DNA from: Zingiber officinale
Taxonomy: Eukaryota > Streptophyta > Magnoliopsida > Zingiberales > Zingiberaceae
Length of the DNA stretch: 64,000 nt
Direction of reading: 5' to 3'
NCBI RefSeq assembly: GCF_018446385.1
Contig: NW_024589898.1
Location: 682,001-746,000, forward strand
The position numbers and the translations under genes were made by a program. Shown here one piece after another: positions 21,166 through 34,700 of this stretch. The notes under the pieces are model-generated. The model worked only from the letters and a program-made list of their open reading frames with translations. It ran no database searches and had not been told where the DNA came from. Position 1 is the stretch's first letter, and each line of letters begins with the position of its first letter.

Positions 21166-23548
21166 TTGATGAGTGCCATCATCCCGGTACTTATCACTGC
21201 CTATAGTGAACCTCACCTATTTCTTCAACACTGCCACTCGCAAACTTCTCTGGCCACCTTTGCTGATTACCACCTATAAATCTTCAATTTTTCTTGAAGT
21301 ATCAAATATCTTTTGCATTCAACCCAATCAGTCATGTTTGGACAAAACATGAGCAATGAGCTTTATTCCACTGCAAAACTACCCTCATAACAATAATTTG
21401 AAAGACCAACTAAACCTTATAAAATAATTAATAAATAGGTGGCACCACAGCATCACTGGCTGCAAAGAGCAAATGAAAGAAGACATTAGAAGAAAGGCTC
21501 TTCTCCTTCTTTTCTACCTTTCCTTGCCTTTGCATGTTGCATAATTTGCATTGCATGACTTTAATAAACTTTTTTTCCACAGTTGCATCATTTGGTTTCA
21601 ACTACAAGTTAAGCGTTCATAAGTTACTAAAATACAATGTCAGAGAAAATACTACCGACTCACTTTTTGAGCTAAGATGCTAGCTTTTGTGTCTCATATT
21701 TTAGGGTGGTTGCTTCCTAAATAAGGTTTCCTTGCTGCATGGACTCCCTAAGGAATCAAAAATCATTAGAAAAAAATTAGCATGCATATGCACATATATT
21801 AAAGAAATAATAATCAATCAAGTGATTAATTAACTAATCCTCTTAAGCCTAGATACAATATATACACATGCATTTGGCAACGAGTCTTCTACATTATAGA
21901 TTTTGGTATGCTATTAATGGAAGAGGATTTTGAGATCAAGTAATAATGAGTTGACTAGGTTACAAATGAGATAATATTCCATTTGTCAGCTTCGAACTAA
22001 TAGTGATGCACATGAATATATAGACAATTGTGGTGTCTATCCTGTTCTGCACAGAGTCCTGCAAATCCAATGCTAAGTTCATCAAATCTTTACCTATTCA
22101 ATGAAAAAGTAAAAGGCAAAAAGGTAATTGCACCTTTTTCATGGAGAAGTTCAACCTTCAAAGTTAATTAAGTTGGTAGTTATGACTTTAACTCTTCACT
22201 GTCATTAGTTGGATGCTAATTGCTAATACATCAGGATGGGGACAAAAGGATTAGGACATTAAATGATTCTGAATCAAGTTAGTTAGTAATAATAGAGATA
22301 TGTAGACCATTAATCATTGAGATGAAAGAATCCTTGAGTGTGTGTTTTTTTCCTTCTACATATTCTTGTGATAATTATTGCATTGTTAATAACTTGTTTG
22401 ATCTGAATAGAACATCTTGAGATAAAGAAACTCTTCATTACTAATGATAAATTACTCGAATCTGCTGTAATATTGATATCTTCTCTGCAGAAACGTTTTT
22501 TGTATTGACATCCCAAAGTATGGTTTACCGGGAAATTGTCTCATTCTTGTTATCTTCCTTGCCCTCTAACAAGGGAAATGAACTAGAATCAAATGGAAGG
22601 CTTGCAACTTGCAAGTCATTGAACTCCTGAGATTGATGAGGCTCTAGTGGCCATGGAGCTCAGCCGGCAAGGGCTTGAGATGGAGAGGAGGGTGGTGGGT
22701 GGTCGACTGGGGAGGGAGGTTGGTGAAGTCAGGTAACCATCTGGGCCAAACTAGGGAGGAAGGGGCATGAGAGTTTCATCATGTTGTGAGAGGGAAAGGC
22801 AAGTGACGAGGTTCCTCCCTAGGATTCTTTTGGGATTTAGATTTCTTTCCATCTTGTTTCCATTTTCACCTGCTGTTCGAGCTCTGTTGTTTCCCCCTCC
22901 CTAAACAATTGCTTCCCCTTATTAAGGTTGTAAGACTCCCCTGCCAATCGAATTTGCTCAAGTTCCCCTAACCCACCGGCCTAACAATTGAGGTTGCCCA
23001 AGCTTCCCCTGTTCCACCCTCTCATGCTGTTTAATCTCGCCCAGAACTCGCTTGAGTTCAGAAGAGGAGAGTGCAGCCATAGTAGTACCTGCAATTCTGC
23101 TGAAAATGCTCGCCTTCGTCTGATTTTGGCAGATGTGATTTTAACAAAAATTTGATTTTTTTTTTTTTACTCTGAATTTTAGCATGCCACCTTCGACAAT
23201 ATATCAAATCGTCATATATTATGCATTTTCACAAGATAGTCTACGTGATCAAAACAAGTTCAGAACATACCAAGAAGTTTGACATTCAACAAGAGCCACA
23301 ATCCTTCTTTCATAACATATTCATATATACGAAATTGTCTTCTCTTATATATACATCTCCCGATCCCTTTGTAGTTAAGAAACCCACTTAAATAAGAAAA
23401 AAATCCCCCAAAAAAAAAATTAAAGATATCAGGAAGGAATTGTATTAACTAAAGCCTAAAATTTAATCAGCTCTTTCATCAAAGTAGATATACACAGGTA
23501 GCTTCACCTCTGTTTGTTTTTGTTCCCGCAACCATGGACCTGCTTGCA
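21166..23548. other. Intergenic, no supported gene
   Basis: AT-rich sequence between the MYB and glycosyltransferase genes. A G-rich patch at about 22620-22820 and a C-rich patch at about 22870-23060 show no frame with recognisable protein. The last few hundred bases are the 3' flank of the glycosyltransferase gene at 23549. Confidence 0.4.
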
Positions 23549-26500
23549 TTATCTGCTGTTAGATAACTTACTCAAAATGCTTTTGTTGATCAGCTGGTTG
23601 TTGGACCTAGATTCTGAGCGCTGGCATAAACAATCGGGTAAAGGATTCTCATAGAATGATTCCTCCGATCGAAACCTCTCCATTCCCCTTGTTCCTGAGA
23701 CGGGACCTTTTCTTTTACTAGGGGATCCTTGCCTGATGAAAAATACAATGGTGATCAGCATCGAAGAAGGAATGCATTCAATAAAAGATTATAGTAAATC
23801 CACAATACCTCTTCTTGTGGATTTCAAGAATAATACTCGATAACTTTTCTCCTTGAAGCAATCCTTGGTCGACTTTATCAAACAAACGAACAAGTGTTTT
23901 CCTGTGCGCCAAATAAATAATTTGACATTTTGTAAATGGAATCAAGCTATCTAAAAGAGATATTCATTGGCAAGCAGGCGATTCAGAACACTGAACACAC
24001 CTATCAGGAGTGATGGTTCTTCGGTGGCCTAAGTATCGCCGATGACCATTAACTGCCCTTGCCATGTTTCCAGAATAGGATGGAATGAACACATCACTCT
24101 CAACTGATACAATGTAATCCAATGCTGCCATTTGAGCCGCATATGGTCTGAATGGTTCAAGTTCAGCAGCCGATGCTAGTTTTTCCTGCAAAGACATGTT
24201 TAGGATAAGATTTGAGGAAGGACAACATCTGCTTATTCAAAACATTACTTCTTCACTTATACTCACTCGGTCTTTCTTAAGTTATTCATATGAAAGGTTC
24301 TTTGCAGCTATTATAGTTCATTAATTTAAGGACATGACTATTGTTATTTCATTCAGTTGTACCTTGCTCAATAGGATGGGGAAACGAGATTGGAGATCAG
24401 CCATGTGAGAATCACCACCATATATTTCACCCGAAGCAATATATATCGGAGTATTGGACGGATATCCTAGACAAGAAAGGAAAGTCCCAACCTCCTTTGG
24501 CGTCAAGGGGCAATAACCCTTTAGTCTTTGTTGAACAGGATCAATATCTTTCACCTTCCAGTAAGGAGTCGTTTCCCTAGAGTAAAAGACTAAGCATCGA
24601 AGAATAACATAATGGTCGAAAGAGAGGAAAACGGTAAGTAATCGTCAAAATATTTTACCTGATTGTCGTTAGCTCTTCTGCTTCAGAAATATTCAGACCA
24701 TATGTGCAACCACTAAAAGCAAGCATATCCTTCTCGTACCGCAAGTGCAAAGCAATAAAAGGACCATATGATCTCATTCTCTCCACCAATGACTACAAAT
24801 TAGGTTAAACTGTATTAGTGTGAAACAACCTACAACTTAACATAAAGCATATGGTAGCTAACTATTACTTTTCCTAGTGCCTGGATGCCACGAGCAAATC
24901 GAAGAGATTCATAGAAAGCTCTACAACGAAGCTTCTGAATTTCTGAAGGCATATTATTGTTAGCGAGACGAGAATCTGATTTTGCAGATTTGATGACCTG
25001 ACAAACAAGAATTTGGATTTGGCAATACCGATATTGAGTCTTCTTCAGTACCGTAAAGATGTTATTCTACTTGGTTTCATGGAAGCAACTGTACCTTATA
25101 ATCATCCCATAGTTTAGATATCTCATCCTGATAATATTCTAGTGGAGACCAACTTCTGAAATATTTCACAGTTTTGGTAACCGTAGCCAGTTCCTTCGGC
25201 AGTTTTTTCACAATCCTAACATCATTCTCCAAAGACTGTATGAAGTATTCTTCGTCGAAGACATCGGAAAAATTGCTGTGACAAATAACACAGTTAAGAA
25301 AATCACAGTTCTTGAATGATATGGAGGAATCTAACACATACGATATGTACCTTAAGTCATGCCAAAATGAGCCCTTATCGAGCTTTGGAATCACAAGAGT
25401 GGCATTTATGATACGCGCAACCGCTATCATGTCGGCGATCTATCATGAAAAGCACAAACTTAAGGAATTTAGGAAGCATGATTGCACAAGAACCAGAACT
25501 TTAGAATCTTAGAAACAGTTTTAAAAAAACTTCTAAATGGCACAAAAGAGAGAATAATAAAAATAAATCAATTATTTTTGTCAATTACTGAATCATTTGA
25601 ACTATTAACTGGTTTAATATTGTCTCTATGGCGTTTTGATGAAAAGCTTAGGTAGGAAATATGAAGAAGTGTTTTCCGCTTGTTGAAATAAGATGTTTTT
25701 CCTACAAGAAGATTTTATGGAGGAAAAGAGGCATGTGCAAGTGATATCTATCTTATAAAAAAATAAAGAAAAAAAAATAATTTTCTTGGTCCGTGAGGAT
25801 GAATCCAAAGGATGGATACAACAAACAGTCAAAGTTGCGTTCGAAAGGCTTCGTTAGTAGTCAATTCAACAAGCTAAGAACAGATTCATTGGTCATCGCC
25901 TATCACAAGATTCTTGAGTGCCCGCCAAAGGCTAATTGGTCAGCAGTTGTTATCTAATCATCCGCAATTGCCTGTCTTCCTAATGCATCAATCATGGATT
26001 CAAAGGATATAGAATCTCTATCACATAAAATATGTCTCGCAATGGATTAGAATTCTAAACAACAACAATCGTTCTTCTTCTTCTTCTTTTTTTAATAAAG
26101 AAAAGAATAAACAGAATTCCTTACCCCTGCCCTCATCTGATTCAAGCCACCGTTCGTGCTGACGGACAAGTAGCCTCTTGACGCCCCAGGAGCTGTAGAA
26201 GTAGAAGACGAGAGTTTCACAGAATGAAACGCTGAATTTTGCATTTGCAAGTCAGTTAATGTAGATTTTCTTACGCGAAAACGCTGAGTTTGGCTTAAGA
26301 CAAGGCACAAAACCGCGACTTGATGGAGCAATCCATAGCTTCGCGTAGTCCTCTCTTTTCTCCCCAGCCGAAGCATTCCACTGTCAAATCTAGATGGGTG
26401 AAGAGAAAGGAAGTGGTGGAACGAAGTATTTGAGATCTTAGACTATAACCCGTCAGTCACCTTGGAGAGCTGAGGAGAAGCCTCCTCTTGGATCCATTTG

Positions 26501-27169
26501 AGCTCTGATGGCCGTCTTATGCGCCCTATCCCATCTCTCTGTTTCAGGAAAGAAAGAATTACCACAATTAAGAAACTCTCACAAAAAAAAAAAATAGTGA
26601 TAATAAATTGAAAACTGAATAAGAACAGACGATCAGAAGAGTCTAAGAACAAAAAGGTTGAGATAGATTTCTTTATAAAAAAAAGCCAAAAAAAATAAAA
26701 AGAGGAAATTTTCATGCAGTTCAAAGAGTTTAAGAACAGCTCGAAGATTGTAAGTCTATAGAAGCAACACAATGATATATACACCTTTTTATTTCTTTTT
26801 AAGGCAAGTTAGTTACCCAAAATGTCCTACCGCTAAAACCCTATAAGCGAAACAAAGATGCGTATTTCATCAAACAATCAAACCTCTGTGACATCGGGAA
26901 TCGAGGAAAGGAAACGCCAAACAGTGAAACCAAAAACTCAAATGGCGAATCAAAGTGGCTTTGGTAAGGAAAGGGAGAAAAGAAGGAATCGGAAGGACAG
27001 AAAAGACCTGGGAGAGCTTGTAGAAGGAAGCGGTGGAGAGCGAGGAGGGGGAAGCGGAAACATCAACATTGGCGTCGAGCAGCGATACGAGGAAGACGGT
27101 GGCGACGGCGAAGACCAGCAGCATCGGCAAGACGGCCGCCATGGTGGGCCTCAACCTGCGCCGCTGCAT
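23549..27169 (-). CDS. O-fucosyltransferase-like glycosyltransferase (GT106/O-FucT)
   Basis: Twelve exons with GT-AG borders and closing phases give 540 aa: 27008-27169, 26461-26538, 26275-26380, 26125-26192, 25351-25439, 25095-25275, 24869-24997, 24659-24792, 24363-24576, 24001-24185, 23809-23901, 23549-23732. The start MQRRRLRP is followed by one hydrophobic segment (about residues 10-30), a type II signal anchor expected in the Golgi. [16 protein letters not shown] (123-138) is the donor-site signature of the plant O-FucT family. Further family marks are [44 protein letters not shown] (His287, Arg289), [12 protein letters not shown], and a C-terminal [16 protein letters not shown]. Relatives include rhamnogalacturonan-I rhamnosyltransferases and putative protein O-fucosyltransferases. 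The donor and acceptor here are unknown. No break was found. Confidence 0.93.
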
Positions 27170-27261
27170 CCCTTCTCCGCTCTTCGATTCTTCTCTGCGC
27201 CTGCGAACGACGTCGTGCGGAGAAAGGAAGGGATTCGATTCAATGCGTTGCCTCTGAGAGT

Positions 27262-27284
27262 GAGAGAGAGAGAGAGAGAGAGAG
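27262..27284. promoter_or_regulatory. (GA)n tract in the 5' UTR/promoter of the GT106 gene
   Basis: An uninterrupted (GA)n/(CT)n run 93-115 bp upstream of the GT106 start codon. CT/GA repeats at plant 5' UTRs are common and can bind BPC/GAGA-binding factors. A role here is inferred from position only. Confidence 0.45.
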
Positions 27285-28474
27285 CGTCTTCGTGTGCGTG
27301 TGAAAGCTTGCTGGGAATTTAAAAGCGAATCGGAATTGTAACCGAAAATGAGGACAAATAAATAAATAACTTTGCACCATTTCATAAAAAAGAATAAAAA
27401 TAATATTTTTATTTTTATTTTTTGTTTTCTGTATTATTACGATAGAGTGACGTATATATCTTTTAAAAAAATCGTTTTATATTTTTAAGAGAAAATAATT
27501 TTTGAAAATTCAAATAAGGCGTGAAACCTTGGGAGGCCGGCACTTTATTAAATTTATGATCTTACTATTCTTATTTTTTGTCTTGAATAATTGGATTTTT
27601 AATTAATTGGTTATTTTTTGATCTCGTGACCACCGTAACCACAAAACAAGGAAAGCGAGAACGACTGCCATTCTGCGTATTTGCACCGGCCGTCGCAAGT
27701 TTCAATTTGACCGTTGCCGTTGTTAAGATTAAACCATGCATTAAATATCGGAAAGTTGGGCTGTTAAAAGATTTTTCGGTTTTATTTTCTAAAAACAGTG
27801 TGATAAAATATTTATCATTAACCATTTGACATGATTATTTTTTAAGAATTTTAAAAGTGTCACTAATTATTTTAAATTTTTAATAAAAATAAAGAGGATG
27901 AAATATTTATTCAAATCAAGCATTTCTTTTTCATGCGTACGTGTTAAGTTCATATGGATCTTAGATGCACGCAAGGGTAGAATTGGCCATGGAATAACTA
28001 TAACGCGTTCAAATATTTCTCAAGTATTCACGGTTCAATCTTAATTGCATCACACTGTATGACATTTACTATAAAATCGAACTCGATGTGTCAATAGCGT
28101 TATGAATTTAATGATGAGATAAACTAATGCAATTAATTAGAGTAAAGTAATGTAAATTTGTAATGGATTTAACTAATAATTAAAGATAGAAACAGTACAT
28201 CAACCAATTTAAAAATATAGACACAGGCAGTCATTATAAAAGTATAATTTTTATTTCTAATTTACTCATTCCAAAGCTATGGAGATGAGAAAATCTTACA
28301 AAAGTAAAAGAATCTAAATAAGCACAAATATAAAAAAAGCAATTACTTTGGGGGTTGTCGATGAGAAATAAAGTGTAAATCATAGTATGTCGCAGCATAG
28401 AAGGTAAAAGAGCACTAGAGTACGAATATAAAAAATTGTGAGAATGAGTGAATGAGTAACTTTCAAGCTTTGTT
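27285..28474. other. AT-rich intergenic region
   Basis: No supported gene. The last about 200 bp before 28475 may be part of an older LTR-like sequence. Its continuation would be the 22 bp at 31739-31760 and the sequence after 45063, because two retrotransposons inserted 27 bp apart separate these pieces. Confidence 0.35.
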
Positions 28475-29294
28475 TGTAGGTCCCTTTGGAGGCCGGCAAG
28501 AGGGGAGGGGTGAATTGCCCTACAAAATAAAATTCGAACCTTTCTCGGATTTCAACTATATCATAAACACTTGTAATAAAAAGTAGAGACTAAGTAAAGA
28601 AATTATACACCAGAGATTTACTTGGTTTGCAATCAGAGGATTGCTAATCCAAGGAAAGTAAGTGCACTATGATCTCCTCTGGGCGGAGAAGCCTCTTTGC
28701 AACGTTGACAGCACAAATGAAAAGAACACAACTGAAAGCACAGAAAGAATTGATTACAAGTGAGTTCATTGAAAAGCTTCTAGACCAAGGCTATATTTAT
28801 AGCCTTGATCGGGGCACCTGGAAGGGTTCCGGGCGCCCTGGGGGGATAAAACTTATCCCCCAACATTCAGATCGAATCAAAACTCAATCTGGTCAACTTT
28901 ACTGCTCAGGGCGCCCCGGAGCCCAAAGTCAACAACGTTGACTTTTTCACCTCCGGTTCAGCTCGTCTCGGTCCGGGTCTTGTTTGCTCCGGCTCCGCTA
29001 GCTTGGGTGATCTTGGCCATCCGGAATAGGGCTCACCCGAACCCAAGTTCCAGCCTTCTCCTCGAGCAGCCTTCCTTCTCGGTTTCTCGTCCCTCGGTGT
29101 ACTCTTCCGCGGTCACCTCGTCCCTCGGAGGCACCGAGCCCGTCGGCTCTCTCCCCGTGCTGTCCTTCTCGTTAGCCGCGTCTTCCGCTCGACTTCCTGT
29201 GTTCCTAAGCTCCTGCACACTGACACAAGGGTTAAACAAACGCAGGACCTAACTTAACTTGTTGATCACATCAAAACACCTTGGGGTTCCAACA
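28475..29294 (-). repeat. 3' LTR of the gag-only element
   Basis: 820 bp, TG...CA. It contains the GC-rich 'ccgggcgcc' words typical of this LTR and lacks the two small insertions (about 38 and 29 bp) present in the other copy. Confidence 0.92.
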
Positions 29295-29715
29295 ATCTCC
29301 CCCTTTTTGATGTGAGCAACCTAAGTTAAGTTAGGGTAAACACATGCAATAAAAACAATTTATATTCAAATAAGTCCAAATATTTTTCAAATGAAAAATT
29401 ATATTACCTCCCCCTAGACTTAACATACTTCTCCCCCTTTGATCACAATAAAAATGGGGTTTCAAAAAAAAACAATCTAAGGGTTTGACACTTAGAAAAA
29501 TTATAGAAATCTATTTCAATGTTTTTCGGAGAAAAAAATATTTCCAAGTTAAACAAAATTTCTAAGTCAAAGAATAACTCTTGAAAAATTTCTAAGTTTT
29601 CACCCGAAATAAATCTTTCTAAGCCCAAAAAATTATGCAAGAAAATTTAACAAAATTGATAGCATTAAAAAAAATTCCTATGCATTTATTTATTTATTTT
29701 ATACTGATACTTATA

Positions 29716-30792
29716 TCAGCAAGTTTTAAATTTCCATTTCAATTTTTCATAACTTCTCAAATTACACTTTTTCAAATTTAAAGCCACAGATATTAAACAT
29801 GCAATAATTTGTATCATGTTAATTTCTATTATTTTTTGAATTGTAACTTCACAAAAATATTCAAATAGCATAGATTCTAACTTGATAAAATTTTTCGACA
29901 ATATAAAAAATTCTTTCGGCAATGTGCAAAATTCGTTCGAAAGAATATTTTGTAATTTGCAAGAATTTTTTAACAACAAAAACTCTAATTTACAGGAATC
30001 TATTAACAATATATTTCTTAATCCGAAACACCTTTTTGGTGACTCAATTTCTAAATCGCAAAATTCTTTTGAGAGAGTAATTTGTAATTCAAAAAATTCT
30101 TCTAATTTACATAATTCTTTTGTCAAAATATTTTTAAATTTGCAAATTTCTTTTGATAATATTTCTAATTTGCAAGACAAATTTTACAATTGATTTTCTA
30201 ATTCAAAAAACTTTTTCGGTAATTCAATTTTTAAATCGCAAAAATCTTCAGGCAATTTTTCTATTGAATTAACCAGTTGTTCAGAAGGTAGAGACCATAC
30301 CTTACTTACCTCGTTGGTCATTGGTTTTCCCCCTGTTGAATTAACTTCTTCCGAAGATTCTCCCCCTTCCTTGATCTCGGGATGTACTTCAGCTGTTGGG
30401 GCTGTCTCGGTAATTTCTTCCGTCTCGGATTCTTCTGATGACGGCTCGATGTCTATTGAGGGGACGGCTTCAATCGGTTCTTCGTAGAGTTTTAAAAACT
30501 TTTCCCAAAGTTCTTTTGCGCTGTTGTATTCGCCAACTCTATCAAAGTCTTCGTTTGGTATTGCTGTTAAAATGTGAAACTCTGCCCAACCGTTTGCCAT
30601 TGACTCGTCACGTTGCTTCTTGTTCCATAGGCGTAGATTGAGTTCTTCTCCATTCGTTGTCTTTGGTGCTTCATAACCTGTTTTCATTATTAGAGAAATA
30701 CCAATATCAGAGTTAAGAAATACCGTCATTTGTTGCTTTCAAAAAGCAAGCTCCCCCTCGAATGCTGGTGGGTAGTCGCTAGCTCCGGCCAT
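29716..30792 (-). pseudogene. Ty1/copia-like gag with a repeat-rich tail
   Basis: The frame starts at the ATG at 30792 (MAGASDYPPAFEGELAF) and stays in one phase to 29716, broken by in-frame stops at 30739-30741 (where Trp is expected) and 30184-30186. The N-terminal part shows copia gag text (ELNLRLWNKKQRDESMANGW, then SAKELWEKFLKLYE). An acidic Glu/Ser/Thr linker follows. The C-terminal 200 or so codons are a degenerate repeat of about 13-15 residues around KEFCDLEIE, NEFCTLPKE and KELCKLEE, likely helical. There is no zinc knuckle. Gag would form the virus-like particle; this copy is broken. Confidence 0.75.
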
Positions 30793-30837
30793 TGTTTTGT
30801 TGCTTCAGACGGCGGTTAGTCCTTCTGAGGCGTCTCG

Positions 30838-30849
30838 GCTCTGATACCA
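30838..30849 (-). other. Primer-binding site (tRNA-iMet)
   Basis: TGGTATCAGAGC on the minus strand, 2 nt after the 5' LTR end. It is the standard initiator-Met primer site of plant Ty1/copia elements. Confidence 0.9.
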
Positions 30850-30851
30850 CT

Positions 30852-31738
30852 TGTAGGTCCCTTTGGAGGCCGGCAAGAGGGGAGGGGTGAATTGTCCTAC
30901 AAAATAAAACTCGAACCTTTCTCGGATTTCAACTATATCATAAACACTTGTAATAAAAAGTAGAGACTAAGTAAATAAATCATACACCAGAGATTTACTT
31001 GGTTTGCAATCAGAGGATTGCTAATCCAAGGAAAGTAAGCGCACTATGATCTCCTCTGGGCGGAGAAGCCTCTTTACAACGTTGACAGCACAAATGAAAA
31101 GAACACAACTAAAAGCACAGAAAGAATTGATTACAAGTGAGTTCATTGAAAAGCTTCTAGACCAAGGCTATATTTATAGCCTTGGTCGGGGCGCCTGGAA
31201 GGGTTCCGGGCGCCCTGGGGGGATAAAACTTATCCCCCAACGTTCAGATCGAGTCAAAACTCGATCTGGTCAACTTTACTGCTCAGGGTGCCCCGGAGGG
31301 TTCCGGGCGCCCCGAAGGGCTCCGGGCGCCCCGGAGCCCAAAGTCAACAACGTTGACTTTTTCGCCTCCGGTTCAGCTCGTCTCGGTCCGGGTCTTGTTT
31401 GCTCCGGCTCCGCTAGCTTGGGTGATCTCGGCCATCCGGAATAGGGTTCACCCGAACCCAAGTTCCAGCCTTCTCCTCGAGCAGCCTTCCTTCCCGGTTT
31501 CTCGTCCCTCGAACGCCACGCACGTTCTTCTCGTCCACCGGTGTACTCTTCCGCGGTCACCTAGTCCCTCGGAGGCACCGAGCCCGTCGGCTCTCTCCCC
31601 GTGCCGTCCTTCTCGCTAGCCGCATCTTCCGCTCAACTTTCTGTGTTCCTAAGCTCCTGCACACTGACACAAGGGTTAAACAAACGCAGGACCTAACTTA
31701 ACTTGTTGGTCACATCAAAACACCTTGGGGTTCCAACA
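30852..31738 (-). repeat. 5' LTR of the gag-only element
   Basis: 887 bp, adjacent to the primer site. Compared with the other LTR it has an extra GC-rich stretch of 'ccgggcgccccg' repeats near 31290-31330 and an extra piece near 31513-31541. Confidence 0.92.
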
Positions 31739-31765
31739 TTGTCTTGAAACTCTTTATATAGCTAG

Positions 31766-34700
31766 TGTTAGGATATGTCCGATGCGGTGTGTATTAAAAA
31801 CACGTTTCGTAAATATGCACAGCGGAAGATTTAATGATAAATAAACTAATTTATTACATTGCTTGTTGGTTGCTACTCGGAAAACCTAGAGGTTCCACTG
31901 TACAAAAATTTTGTACAAAGGTCTGAACCTTTTCCTAGCTACCATGTGTTCTTTTAAATTAAATTTTGGATCGCCTGCGGAACTTAACACGTTTGATCCA
32001 AAACTTAATCTATTTGTTCTTTTAGGTTTTGACTTGGGTCTCCTGCGGAACTTAACACGTTCGACCCAAATCACCTTAAGTTATTAATTCCATTAAATAT
32101 TAATTTCCATAATTGGTTCCCAGTACTGACGTGGCGAGGCACATGGCCTTCTTGGATATGGGAGCAACCACCACCGACTAGACAAAACCTTTTATGGAAA
32201 GCTAATATTTAATTTCCTAAAATAACTTTAGGTTAACCGAAAAGAACAATCAAATCACAAGGAAAAAAACAAAAGAACACAACATCGAAAAACATATTCG
32301 AAATACTTGAATCGCATGCCTCTTGTATTTGGTATTATTTCCAAAAATAACTAGTATGATGCGGAAAGAAAAATTACTAGTTATACCTTTTAGAAAGACC
32401 TCTTGATCTTCTACCGTATTCCTCTTCTAACCTCGGACGTTGTGTGGGCAACGATCTTCCGAGATGAGAAACCACCAAAGCACCTTCTTCTCCTTTCTTC
32501 AAGTTTCGCCAAGCACTATGCTTCCAAGAGATGAAGATCTTTTCCACCAATCAAGCTCCAAGGGATGTAAGCTTTCTCTCCTTCTTCTCCAAGCTAAAAT
32601 CCGCCACCACTTGATCTTCAAGGAGGAAGAGAGGTTCCGCCACAAGATGGAGAGAAGAGAAAGGAAGGAGGCCGGCCACACCAAGGAAGAAAAGAGGGAG
32701 AAAATAATAGAGGTTGTTCACCCGTGAAGGCTCCTCTACCTCCTCTTTTATAATCCTTGGTCTTGGCAAATAAGGAAATTTTAATAAAAATTTCCTTAAT
32801 TCTTTTGCCATGAAAAGGAAAAATTATTTAAATTAAAATAATTTTCTTCTCATTAAACATGGTGACCACTTTATTTCCAATCAAAGAGAGTTTTAAACAA
32901 AAATTAAAACTTCCTAATTTGCTTCCGGAAATTTATAAAAATTTCTCCAATAATTTTATCCCTTCATGATTGGTTTATAAAAAGGAAATTTAATAAATTA
33001 AAATCTTTCTTTTAAACATGTGGATAAAAAGAAAGTTATCTCTATAAATTAAAATCTCTTTTAATCTACAAATAAGGAAAGATATCAAATCTTTTCTTAA
33101 TCTTTTGTAGAAACTTATAAAGAGAATATTTAATTTTAAACTCTCTTTTAAATCATGAACATAATTAAAAAGGAAAGTTTTCTTAAAATTTAAAATCCTC
33201 CTTTAATCAACAAATAAGGAAAGATTTCAAATTTTAAACTCTCTTTTAAACATGTAGATGATTTACAAATAAGGAAAGTTTTTACCAAAAATTAAAACCA
33301 TCCTTTTAAACTACAAATAAGGAAAGAGATTAATCTCTTCTCTTAATCTTTTGTAGAAAGCTATAAAAGGAAATTTTTAATTTTTTAAACTCTCTTTTGA
33401 AATCATGATATCCACATAAGAAATAATTTTAATAAAAATCCTTTTTAATATTCTAGTGACCGGCCACCTAAGCTTGGGACCCAAGCTTTGGCCGGCCACC
33501 TACATGACTCATCCACTTGATCTTGGCCGGCCCTAGCTTGGGTTCCAAGCTAGCTTGGCCGGCCCCATTGGATGGGTAAGAAGGTGGGTATGCGGTGGGT
33601 ATAAATCTCTATATACTAGAGGCTACGATAGGGACCGAGAGGAGGAATTGGTTTTGGTCTCCCGATGAAATTAAGCATCCCGTGTTCGCCCCGAACACAC
33701 AACTTAATTTCATCAATAATAATTCATTCCACTAAAGAACTATTATTGAACTACCGCACCAATCCCAAATTACATTTTGGGCTCCTTCTTATTATGAGTG
33801 TGTTAGTCTCCCTGCGTTTAAGATAACAAATGTCCACTAATTAAGTAAGTTACTGACAACTCACTTAATTAATATCTGGCTCCAAGAGTAGTACCACTCA
33901 ACTTCATCGTCATGTCGGACTAAGTCCACCTGCAGGGTTTAACATGACAATCCTTATGAGCTCCTCTTGGGGACATTCTCAACCTAGATCACTAGGACAC
34001 AGTTTCCTTCTATAGTCAACAACACACACTATAAGTGGTATCATTTCCCAACTTATCGGGTTTATTGATTCATCGAACTAAATCTCACCCATTGATAAAT
34101 TAAAGAAATAAATATCAAATATATGTGCTTGTTATTATATTAGGATTAAGAGCACACACTTCCATAATAACTGAGGTCTTTGTTTCTTTATAAAGTCAGA
34201 TAAAAAAAACGACCTCTAATGGTCCTACTCAATACACTCTAAGTGTACTAGTGTAATTATATAGTTAAGATAAACTAATACCTAATTACACTACGACCTT
34301 CCAATGGTTTGTTCCTTTCCATTATGGTCGTGAGCTACTGATTATAATTTATAAGGTACTGATAACATGATCCTCTGTGTGTGACACCACACACCATGTT
34401 ATCTACAATATAAATTAATTGAACAACTACATTTATCATAAATGTAGATATTTGACCAATGTGATTCTTATTTCTAGATAAATGTTTATACCAAAAGCTA
34501 GGCTTTTAGTATACACTCTAACAGCTCACACTATACTCATGCAAGATACAATTGCACAGACAAGATCATAAAATAAAATAAAATCGAATAACAATTATTC
34601 TAGGTATATCTTATGGATGATCTGTAACGAGAAGAGCATTAACCTTTTGCGACATTATCGAACCTCGTCTCTATTCGTATCCACACTGAGCTCTTCAAAA

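Larger units (their letters stand above)
28475..31738 (-). mobile_element. Non-autonomous Ty1/copia-type retrotransposon, gag only
   Basis: Direct LTRs 28475-29294 and 30852-31738 start TGTAGG and end CCAACA. On the minus strand the initiator-Met primer site TGGTATCAGAGC (30838-30849) follows the right LTR, and a purine tract (AAAAAGGGGGAGAT) precedes the left LTR. Flanking 5-mers are TTGTT and TTGTC. The 1.56-kb interior has only a gag-like frame with no protease, integrase or reverse transcriptase. The two LTRs are very similar, which suggests a fairly recent insertion; the right one is 67 bp longer through two small insertions. Confidence 0.92.

Noticed and set aside
26858-27322. 154-codon plus-strand frame over the first GT106 exon
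   Set aside because: It is antisense to a well supported coding exon and its 5' UTR, with no family resemblance.
31859-34528. A clean 5-bp target duplication for the large solo LTR
   Set aside because: The flanks read TTGCT and GCTCA; only GCT is shared, so I do not claim it.
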